DNA from: JAEUMD01 sp050250815
Lineage (GTDB): Bacteria > Pseudomonadota > Alphaproteobacteria > Rhizobiales > Hyphomicrobiaceae
Assembly (NCBI GenBank): GCA_050250815.1
Contig: JBFWNY010000006.1
Location: forward strand, 81,757 to 145,756
Direction of reading: 5' to 3'
Length of the DNA stretch: 64,000 nt
The position numbers and the translations under genes were made by a program. Numbering within the stretch: position 1 is the stretch's first letter; the number at the start of each line of letters is the position of its first letter. Positions 41,588 to 49,334 of this stretch are shown here, one piece after another. The notes under the pieces are model-generated. The model was not told the origin of the DNA. It was given only the letters and a program-made list of their open reading frames with translations, and ran no database searches.

Positions 41588-43509
41588 GCAGCGCTTTCCA
41601 GCGGCATCTGCGCCGACCTCAGGGTGACCAGGAACCGGGCACCGCCGCCCGGGCAGTTGTCGGCCTCGATGCTGCCGCCGAACTGCTTGATGAGGCCGTA
41701 GGTGATGGACAGGCCAAGACCCAGGCCGTCGCCCACCGCCTTGGTCGTGAAGAACGGGTCGAAGACGTTGGCGATGTTCTCTGCCGCGATACCCGGGCCG
41801 GTGTCCTCGACCGACAGCGTGATGCCGCCCGGAGCGGGTGTAACCGCGATGCGGATGTCGCGCACCGGCCTGCCCTTTACGGCGTCGAGGGCATTGCCGA
41901 CGAGGTTGACCAGGACCTGCTGCAGGCGCACGTCGCCGGCGAGTACCATGGGCTCTCCGACCGACATGGCGACGTCGATACGGGCATCCACGTCCGATAT
42001 GCGCCTCTGCAGCAGCCCCAGCGTCTCGTCGATGGCCCGACGGACCGAGGTCGGGCGGATTGCGATGGGCTCCTCGCGTGCGAACGTGCGCAGGTGCCGG
42101 ATGATGCGTGCCATGCGTTGTGTCAGCTGGTCGATCGCGGTGAGATTGGAGCGCGCGGTATCGGCGCGGTCGCGGTCGAGCAGGGCACGCGCATTCTCGG
42201 CATAGGAGCGGATGGCGGCGAGCGGCTGGTTGAGCTCGTGGCTCAAACCCGCCGACATCTGGCCAAGGGCGGCGAGCTTGCTCGCCTGGATCAGACCCGC
42301 CTGGGTTTGCCGCAGCTCAGCCTCGGTGCGTGTGCGCTCGCCGATCTCCTGCTCCAGCTGCATGTTGATGCTGGTGAGTTCGTCCGTCCTGGCCGCGACG
42401 CGGCGCTCCAGCTCGGCATTGACGCTCGCCTGCAGCGCCAGGCGCTCCTGCGTGCGCCGTCGGCGCTGGAAGACGACGGTTGCCGCCAGTCCGAGCGCGG
42501 CCAGCGTGGCGACAGTGAGCGCCATCGCGATCGCAGCCTCCTTTTCAATACCGGCGGTGCGGCTCAGGATGTGAATGGTCCAGCCGGCATCGTCCATCGT
42601 GCGCGATTGCATCAGGTAGCCCGCGGCGGCCGGGGTCCGCCCGATGTCGCCTCCTGCTCTGCTCGCCGCGACGCGTGGAGGGGCGAGCCGGATCAGCTTT
42701 TGACCCTCGAGCGAGGCCGTCTCCTCGATGTTCAGCGGTTCAAGACGCGCCGCGCCGTAGCGTCGCTGCTCGGCGAGGCGCTGTTCGGCGGCGGCATCGA
42801 GAGATCTTATCGTCTTGAGCACCCAGCCGGGCTCGCTGCTGAGGAAGATCACGCCGTCGTCGTCGACCACAAGGATCGTGTGATCGACCGCCCGCCATGC
42901 CGCCTCCAGCGCTCCGACGGTGAGCTTGACCACCGTGGCGCCGACCACCTGGCGGCCGTCGAAGATCGGATGCGCGAAATAGTAGCCACGCTCGCCAGAC
43001 GTGGTCCCGAGCGCGAAGTAGCGCCCCAGACGCCCCTTCATCGCTTCCTTGAAGTAGGGACGGTAGCTGAAGTTTTCGCCGATGAAGCTGCGGGGCTGGC
43101 GCCAGTTGCTAGCCGCGACCGTGAGCCCCGATGTCGACATAAGATAGAGATCGGAGGCCTTCGTCACATCGGCCAGCCGTTCCAGCTCGACGTTCGCTGT
43201 CTGCACCTCGGAGGGCGAGGCGCTGCCCGTTACGACGCGCGTCACCCACGGGTTATGGGCGAGAAGAACCGGGGTGCTCTGGTGCTTGGCCAGCTCACCA
43301 CGCAGCGTTTCGGTGACGAGGCTCAGAACGTGCCCGCTGGAGTAGGAAAGTTCACGCAGCGCCTTGGCACGAGTCCACTGCCCCACCAGCCAAGTGCTGG
43401 AGAGTGCAGCGAGCGCGACCGCGGCGACGGTCAGCGGAATCAGAACTCGTCGTCTGGCGACAGGCACGGATGTCGAGCGGCAGGCGTTAGCGCGCGCTGG
43501 ATTGCGCAC
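41584..43509 (-). CDS. dctB: C4-dicarboxylate sensor histidine kinase DctB
   Basis: A 641-residue membrane kinase. TM1 is at ~21-43. A periplasmic double-Cache domain (~45-325) contains the DctB-type ligand-site segment FIGENFSYRPYFKEAMKGR with GRYFALGTTSGERGYYFAHP. TM2 is at ~330-352, followed by a coiled-coil signalling helix. HisKA has the phospho-accepting His in GLSHELNQPLAAIRSYAENA, and HATPase has NLVGNALDA, DTGPGI and GLGLGLSITYG. The start is GTG 43509 with a weak ribosome binding site. It signals to DctD, encoded in the same operon. Confidence 0.92.
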   Translation of the reverse strand: MRNPARANACRSTSVPVARRRVLIPLTVAAVALAALSSTWLVGQWTRAKALRELSYSSGHVLSLVTETLRGELAKHQSTPVLLAHNPWVTRVVTGSASPSEVQTANVELERLADVTKASDLYLMSTSGLTVAASNWRQPRSFIGENFSYRPYFKEAMKGRLGRYFALGTTSGERGYYFAHPIFDGRQVVGATVVKLTVGALEAAWRAVDHTILVVDDDGVIFLSSEPGWVLKTIRSLDAAAEQRLAEQRRYGAARLEPLNIEETASLEGQKLIRLAPPRVAASRAGGDIGRTPAAAGYLMQSRTMDDAGWTIHILSRTAGIEKEAAIAMALTVATLAALGLAATVVFQRRRRTQERLALQASVNAELERRVAARTDELTSINMQLEQEIGERTRTEAELRQTQAGLIQASKLAALGQMSAGLSHELNQPLAAIRSYAENARALLDRDRADTARSNLTAIDQLTQRMARIIRHLRTFAREEPIAIRPTSVRRAIDETLGLLQRRISDVDARIDVAMSVGEPMVLAGDVRLQQVLVNLVGNALDAVKGRPVRDIRIAVTPAPGGITLSVEDTGPGIAAENIANVFDPFFTTKAVGDGLGLGLSITYGLIKQFGGSIEADNCPGGGARFLVTLRSAQMPLESAA

Positions 43510-43592
43510 GCCCGCCGATCTTGCGGCAAGCGGACCCGCCTCGCAACTCGGCGGGTCCTACCGTGGTTGCTGCCGCGTGGCCGCTGGCCCGA

Positions 43593-46500
43593 TCAGAGCC
43601 CCAGGCGGCGCTGCCACCATCCCTTACGGGTGCTGCCGGATTGGCCGCCGTCGGGCTCGGAATGGGCATCCGACTGAGCCCCACCATCGCCGTTGGGTGT
43701 CACCACGACGCGCTCGATACGCGGTGCACTCGACACCGGCTCGCCGCGTGCGGCCCTGGGCGGCTCTGCGGCTTCGTCCCTGGGGCTTTCGACCGTCTCC
43801 ATGCGAGGTGGCGCGGGTGGCTCGGTGCGATCATGATCGGCTTCGAGCGCAACCGGGGCGTCGTCAGCTGGCTCCCGTTGATCGGCGCTGTCATCGGCGC
43901 CATCCCCATGATGGGTGGCATCTTCGCGATTAGGGGCACTGGCGGCGGGTGAGGGCTCGTAGGCCGATCCGTCGCGCTCGTCGTCGTCCTCAGCCTCTGG
44001 CGGCGCCAACGCCTCGTCAGCGTCCAGGGTCACGTCGTTGGCACCAGTTCCGTTCTCGTCGCGCGCCAGGCGGTCGCGGTTCCGGCGCCCACCACGGCGG
44101 CCGCGGCGCCGCCGCCGCTTCTGGGCATCGCCGGCGTCGTCGTCGCCCGACGCTTCTTCGCGGGCGTGCGGCTCGCTCGGCTCGGCGCCCGCGTCGTCGG
44201 ACTCATCGGCACGCACGTCATCGCCGATGTCGTCCTCGTCGTCGTCAGCATCGACGTCGCGGCCGGACGCGGCACGCGCTGGTTCGCGGTCGTCGCCAGC
44301 TTCGGCGCCCACGCCGTCCATCTCGCGGTCCTGCCGCCGGCCACGCCGCCTGCGCCGCCTGCGCCGCCGGCCCCCGTCGCGATCATCGCCGTCGCGATCG
44401 CCGCCGCGGTCCGCACGCTCGCGCGGCTCGTCGCCATCACGGGCGACCATCGCCTCGGCTTCGCCTTCGTCGTCCGTGTCCGGCGCCTCGTCCTCGTCGT
44501 CACCGAAGCCCCAGTCCATATTGACTGCGGTGCGCTCGGGCCGCCTCGTCGCCACGGCCTGCACCGGCCCCTTCTCGATGGCGAAGTTGGCGCCCTGCAT
44601 CTTGTCGGAGCCTTCGACCGAGATTACCTGGCCGTGACGGGCTTCCATGTCGTTGATGAAGGTGCGCTTCTTGTTGAGGATGTAGAGCGCGACGGTGGAC
44701 GTCGTCACCGCGGTGAGCGCATGACGGCCGCCCGCCATGACGGCATCCTCCAGGCCGCGCAGCACAGCGAGGGCCACGCTCTCGACGGAGCGGATGATGC
44801 CGGTGCCCTGGCAGTGCGGGCATTGCGAGGTTGACCCCTCCAGCACGCCGGTGCGCAGGCGCTGGCGTGACATCTCCAGCAGGCCGAAATGGCTGATGCG
44901 ACCGACCTGAATGCGGGCGCGGTCAAAGCGCAGAGCATCTTTTAGACGGCGCTCCACGGAACGGTTGTTGCGCTTCTCCTCCATGTCGATGAAGTCGATC
45001 ACGATGAGGCCGGCCAGATCGCGCAACTTGAGCTGGCGGGCGATCTCGTCGGCCGCCTCGAGGTTCGTGTTGTGCGCCGTCTCCTCGATCGAGAACTCGC
45101 GCGTCGACTTGCCCGAGTTGACGTCGATGGCGACGAGCGCTTCGGTCTGGTTGATGACGAGATAGCCGCCCGATTTCAGCGTCACGTAGGGGCTGAACAT
45201 CGCGTTGAGCTGACGCTCGATCTGGAAGCGTGTGAACAGCGGCTCGGGCTGCTGATAGTGCAGGACGTTCTTGGCATGGCTCGGCATGAGCATGCGCATG
45301 AAGTCCTTGGCCTCGCGGAAAGCCGCGTCGCCGGCCACGACGATCTCGTCGACGTCCTTGTTATACAGGTCGCGGATCGAACGCTTGATGAGATCGCCTT
45401 CTTCGTAGACAAGGCTCGGCGCGGTCGATTGCAGCGTGAGGTCGCGAACGCTCTCCCAGAGTCGCAAGAGATATTCGAAGTCGCGCTTGATCTCCTGCTT
45501 GGTGCGCGCGGCGCCGGCGGTGCGGATGATGAGGCCCATGCCCTCGGGCACGTCGAGCTCGGCGGCGATGGCCTTGAGGCGCTTGCGGTCCTGCGGCTGC
45601 GTGATCTTGCGGGAGATGCCGCCGCCGCGGGCGGTGTTGGGCATAAGCACGGTGTAGCGTCCGGCGAGCGACAGGTAGGTGGTCAGCGCCGCGCCCTTGT
45701 TGCCGCGCTCCTCCTTGACGACCTGCACCAGGATCACCTGACGCCGCTTGATGACCTCCTGGATCTTGTAGTGGCGCATGCGGCGCCGCGGCCGTGAGGG
45801 CAGTTCCTCGAGCGCATCCTCCGAGCCAACCTGCTCGACGTCCTCGGCCTCGGCGGCGGCTTGGCCGTTTCCGGAGGCGGGCACAGCTTCCGCCTCGCCA
45901 CTGGATGCCGTCGTCGGCTCCGGCTCGTCGTCAGAAGTGGGCTCGTCGGTGGCATCTGCCGCCGGATGATCAGGGGCGGGCTCCTGCGCGCCGGTTTGGG
46001 TATCGTCAGCGGCGCCCACAGGCTCGGCTTCTGCACTCCGGCGCTCGTCCGCAAGTCCAGTGTCCTCGGCCAGCGCGTCTGGCGCTTCATCGCGGGCGGC
46101 GTAGGAAGAGTCGCCGCCTTCGCCGCCGATCTCGTCGACCTCGTCGTCGGGCGCCTCGTCCTCGTCGTCCTCGTCGTCGGCCTCGCTGGAGGAGGCGGAT
46201 TCGCCGGCTGCGCCGCGCGCAGCGGAGCGCGCTGCCTGGCGCGCCGCCTCGCGGCGGGCACGGGCGTCAGCGCGCGCTTCGGCTGCTGCTTCCTCGGCGG
46301 CCTCGGCGGCGGCTTCTTCCTCGATCAGCGCCAGCCGGTCGGCGACGGGGATCTGATAGTAGTCTGGATGGATCTCGTTAAAGGCGAGAAAGCCGTGCCG
46401 GTTTCCGCCGTAGTCGACGAATGCCGCCTGCAGTGACGGCTCGACGCGCGTGACCTTCGCTAGGTAAATATTGCCACGCAGTTGCTTGCGGGCGGCCGAC

Positions 46501-46598
46501 TCGTAGTCGAATTCCTCTACGCGGCCTCCACGCAGGACCACCACCCGAGTTTCCTCGGGATGCGTGGCATCGATGAGCATTTTGTTCTGTTCAGCCAT
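43593..46598 (-). CDS. rne: Ribonuclease E
   Basis: A 1001-residue endoribonuclease. The S1 domain is split: residues ~40-90 (GNIYLAKVTRVEPSLQAAFVDYG), then a ~180-residue insertion rich in Glu, Asp and Ala (~91-270), then the rest from HYKIQEVIKRRQ. The catalytic core has AIDVNSG and VIDFIDMEEKRN metal-site aspartates and the Zn-link CPHCQGTG. The C-terminal ~300 residues are a disordered scaffold alternating acidic stretches with arginine blocks (RRRRRRRRRGRR), expected to bind RNA and degradosome partners, ending GWWQRRLGL. GGAGG is 10 nt before ATG; a strong leader hairpin lies directly upstream. Confidence 0.96.
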   Translation of the reverse strand: MAEQNKMLIDATHPEETRVVVLRGGRVEEFDYESAARKQLRGNIYLAKVTRVEPSLQAAFVDYGGNRHGFLAFNEIHPDYYQIPVADRLALIEEEAAAEAAEEAAAEARADARARREAARQAARSAARGAAGESASSSEADDEDDEDEAPDDEVDEIGGEGGDSSYAARDEAPDALAEDTGLADERRSAEAEPVGAADDTQTGAQEPAPDHPAADATDEPTSDDEPEPTTASSGEAEAVPASGNGQAAAEAEDVEQVGSEDALEELPSRPRRRMRHYKIQEVIKRRQVILVQVVKEERGNKGAALTTYLSLAGRYTVLMPNTARGGGISRKITQPQDRKRLKAIAAELDVPEGMGLIIRTAGAARTKQEIKRDFEYLLRLWESVRDLTLQSTAPSLVYEEGDLIKRSIRDLYNKDVDEIVVAGDAAFREAKDFMRMLMPSHAKNVLHYQQPEPLFTRFQIERQLNAMFSPYVTLKSGGYLVINQTEALVAIDVNSGKSTREFSIEETAHNTNLEAADEIARQLKLRDLAGLIVIDFIDMEEKRNNRSVERRLKDALRFDRARIQVGRISHFGLLEMSRQRLRTGVLEGSTSQCPHCQGTGIIRSVESVALAVLRGLEDAVMAGGRHALTAVTTSTVALYILNKKRTFINDMEARHGQVISVEGSDKMQGANFAIEKGPVQAVATRRPERTAVNMDWGFGDDEDEAPDTDDEGEAEAMVARDGDEPRERADRGGDRDGDDRDGGRRRRRRRRRGRRQDREMDGVGAEAGDDREPARAASGRDVDADDDEDDIGDDVRADESDDAGAEPSEPHAREEASGDDDAGDAQKRRRRRGRRGGRRNRDRLARDENGTGANDVTLDADEALAPPEAEDDDERDGSAYEPSPAASAPNREDATHHGDGADDSADQREPADDAPVALEADHDRTEPPAPPRMETVESPRDEAAEPPRAARGEPVSSAPRIERVVVTPNGDGGAQSDAHSEPDGGQSGSTRKGWWQRRLGL

Positions 46599-46618
46599 TT
46601 TTCGAAGTCCTCCGCGCG

Positions 46619-46662
46619 GCGGCGTGCAGGCCGCCTCGGCGCGGCCGTAGGGCCTGCGCCGC
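46619..46662 (-). promoter_or_regulatory. Leader hairpin adjacent to the rne ribosome binding site
   Basis: On the minus strand GCGGCGCAGGCC pairs with GGCCTG-CA-CGCCGC (46651-46662 with 46619-46632; a 12-bp stem with a 2-nt bulge, 18-nt loop). Its base is about 5 nt from the rne Shine-Dalgarno (46609-46613). In E. coli the rne leader folds into hairpins that let RNase E limit its own synthesis; an equivalent role here is inference. Confidence 0.5.
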
Positions 46663-47488
46663 GGCCGGACGGGCGACCGCGCGATTTGTTTGGAGTGGAA
46701 TGGGAAAAATCGAGGTGATGGAGAGCGCAGGACGTGTGCCCGACGGCCGACGGGCGCCGGCCGCAGCCGCTAGCCCCGTTCATGGTCGTCGGATATGCGC
46801 GCGTCTTGCGAACGACTGGCATGGATCCCTTGGCTTTCCTCGGATCACGGGCCGCAGTGGACAACACGTGCGGCTTGTCCCGATGCATCCGGCGCTCTGC
46901 ACCGGACGGGAAATCTGCTGTGCCGGCGGTGTCGGAGGTTGCCGGCGGACTGCTCCGACTCAGCTTCCAGCTCGACGGTACGGCCCTGGAAGTGTCGTGA
47001 GAGCGGGACGTGCGTTCAGGCAATCTGACGTATCGCGGTGAAACCAGTAACCGGCGGAGCCGGTCCGGTAGCGCGGTCCGCCAGTCTTCCGGATAGCCGA
47101 AAGCGCGGTCGAAAACCTCAACGCTGTCGTTCTCTACGAGGTGGTGGGGCCCGGGCGCTTCACGCGGCCAACATCTCGACATCCGCGAAGCTTTTCCGCA
47201 GCTTCGCCGTCTGCCTCGGGCAATAGCCCCCACGCGGTCACCGACACCGCAGAGCGACGCAAGACTTGTACGGGTTCGCCCAATCGAAGGCAAGAGTGTT
47301 ATAAGGATTCGACTGGTCTTCTGAGGCTCCCCGTCACTGCGCTGCCGCAGGGCGGCGATGGTTGATTCGGTAAAGTTTTCAATATTGAACGACGGTTGGG
47401 GTGCAATTCGAGCGCCTGCGGAGCATGTGGTCTGGAGGCGCGGTGGTCTTCAGCTTTCGACAATGCTCGGGAGGGGTCGGCGAAACGC
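46663..47488. other. Long non-coding region between rne and amiC
   Basis: About 830 bp without a credible gene, between divergent rne and amiC. It should hold the rne promoter and a long rne leader, and the amiC promoter. A perfect AT-rich palindrome TTCAATATTGAA (47378-47389) stands out in GC-rich sequence about 100 bp before the amiC start and may be an operator or promoter element. Open frames here give Ser/Arg-rich translations without domain character. A small RNA cannot be excluded. Confidence 0.45.
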
Positions 47489-48937
47489 GTGGGACGAAGC
47501 GGCTCAACAGGATCATCGGCGGCGCAGGTCTTGCGCTTGCGCGCCCTGCCGGTCGGGTTGGCCCGTGCCGCGTGTGTGCTGTTGACATTGGGGGCTGGTA
47601 CCCCCCAGGCGCGAAGTGAAGACCGCGCCGCGCCACCTTTCGACACGACGATCGCGCGCACGCCGCCCGCTAAGCCATCCGCCGAGCCCAAGACCGAGGA
47701 TAAACCTCCTTCTCCACGGGCGGGTGCTGACGCAACTCAGGAGGGTGCTGCCTCCGATGAGCGGGTGGACGAGGATGCCGGTCCAATGCCGGCGGCGGGC
47801 GCCGCGGTCGTCACCAATGTTTCCCTGGGGGGCGATGGCAAACGCACGACTGTGTCCGTCGCGCTCAGCCGGGGCGTTCGGGCGGAGGTCTTTACGCTCG
47901 CTGCGCCCTATCGCGTGGTGATCGACCTGCCGGCCGTCGGTTTCCGCTTTGGCGCAGGCACGGGCAGCGAAGGGCGCGGGCTGGTGACGGCTTTCCGCTA
48001 CGGCCTTTTCTCCGACGAACGCGGGCGTGTCGTCCTGGATGCGGGCGGTCCGGTCAGAATCGAGAACCCGCGCATGTCGGCGGCCGGCGGCGACGCTGTC
48101 GTTCTGACGATCGAACTGGTGCCGATCGGGGCTGCCGAGTTCGGTCGCGGCACGGGAACGGGGGTGGCATCAGCAACGCCGCGCGGGACGGTGCACGAAG
48201 GCCCCGCGCCCGGCGTGCGCGCCTCGGGTCGTCCGGTCGTCCTCATAGATCCTGGGCACGGCGGCATCGACCCCGGCGCTCTCGGTGCCAGCAATCTGAT
48301 GGAAAAGACGGTGGCGCTCTCCGTCGCACAGAAGGTACGCCGGCGGCTCGAGTCGACGGGGCGCTACGACGTGCACATGACGCGCACGGGCGACGTTTTC
48401 GTTCCGCTCGACAAGCGGCTTGCCATGTCACGCGACCTTGGCGCCGACCTTTTCATCTCGCTGCACGCTGATTCGATCGCCTCGCGCACCTACGCGCCCG
48501 TAGTTCGCGGCGCCACCGTCTACACGCTCTCCGAGCGCGCGTCCGACGAACAGGCGCGGCTGATGGCCGAGAAGGAGAACGCCTCCGATCTGATCGCCGG
48601 TCTCAGTGAAGCTGCCGGAGACGACAACGACGAGGTGCGTGGCATCCTCATCGATCTCATGAAGCGCGAGACCGCGAATTTTTCCGCCGACTTTTCGCAG
48701 ACGCTGGTCAATGAGCTGGGGCGCAGCATCTCGATGTCGCGCGATCCCCGCCGGTCGGCGGCTTTCAAGGTGCTGAAACAGACCCACGCACCGTCCGTGC
48801 TTGTCGAGCTGGGGTTCATGAGCAACGCCGCCGACGAGGAACTGATGAAGCAGGCCGAGTGGCAGGGGAAGGTGGCGGGCTCCGTCGTGGCGGCTGTCGA
48901 AGCCTTCTTCAAGCGGCGGCTGGCGAACGGCCCCTGA
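47489..48937 (+). CDS. amiC: N-acetylmuramoyl-L-alanine amidase (AmiC-like)
   Basis: About 482 residues from GTG 47489 (start uncertain: the frame is open to TTG 47396, and the start chosen leaves a signal peptide ending near GTPQARSE). After a Pro/Ala/Glu-rich stretch comes an AMIN domain (~105-215, VSVALSRGVRAEVFTLAAPYRVVIDLP), which targets peptidoglycan. The C-terminal Amidase_3 domain shows zinc ligands IDPGHGGIDPGA, the Glu of NLMEKTV, and His in FISLHADS, ending with ELGFMSN and the catalytic Glu region. It cleaves the sugar-peptide bond in the periplasm for daughter-cell separation. It precedes mrcA. Confidence 0.9.
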   Translation: MGRSGSTGSSAAQVLRLRALPVGLARAACVLLTLGAGTPQARSEDRAAPPFDTTIARTPPAKPSAEPKTEDKPPSPRAGADATQEGAASDERVDEDAGPMPAAGAAVVTNVSLGGDGKRTTVSVALSRGVRAEVFTLAAPYRVVIDLPAVGFRFGAGTGSEGRGLVTAFRYGLFSDERGRVVLDAGGPVRIENPRMSAAGGDAVVLTIELVPIGAAEFGRGTGTGVASATPRGTVHEGPAPGVRASGRPVVLIDPGHGGIDPGALGASNLMEKTVALSVAQKVRRRLESTGRYDVHMTRTGDVFVPLDKRLAMSRDLGADLFISLHADSIASRTYAPVVRGATVYTLSERASDEQARLMAEKENASDLIAGLSEAAGDDNDEVRGILIDLMKRETANFSADFSQTLVNELGRSISMSRDPRRSAAFKVLKQTHAPSVLVELGFMSNAADEELMKQAEWQGKVAGSVVAAVEAFFKRRLANGP

Positions 48938-49334
48938 GCCCGCGGGGCCTGCGGGTGCTGTCGATCGGGAGCCACGCCGGCTTGGACCGCACGTTAACCG
49001 TTCCTCGCGAGTAGAGGTCACCGGGGAGCGGTGCTGCATTGCAGCATCACGAATTGCCATGTAGACGGATCATGGTTGGGCTCCTGCTGCCCTGCGCCGT
49101 CGCGGGGCTGGTGCGGCCCGAAGAGGTGTGGCCCGAAAAGGCTACGCCGAGAAAAATCCGCGCGCGCAGACAAGACGTTCTCACTCCTGTCCAAAACCCG
49201 CGGCCGGGCGACGACGTGATGCCACATTCCGTGCTAAATTGGGTGATGGCTACTGCGCGCTTGTCGTTGCAGTGCGGGATCGCGCCTGAGCCGGGAAGGG
49301 CTCCAACGCGGTCATCTGAGGTGCCGAGGGGTTC
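48938..49334. other. Intergenic region between amiC and mrcA
   Basis: 397 bp. It contains a near-repeat of GTGCGGCCCGAAGAGG and GTGTGGCCCGAAAAGG (about 49110-49140) and less GC-rich sequence near 49215-49240 that may hold the mrcA promoter. No gene or RNA recognised. Confidence 0.35.

Noticed and set aside
46517..47293. 258-codon minus-strand open frame overlapping the rne start region
   Set aside because: Its translation is Ser/Arg/Pro-rich with no domain, helix or signal-peptide character, and it overlaps the rne N terminus in another frame. Long open frames of this kind are common in GC-rich DNA.
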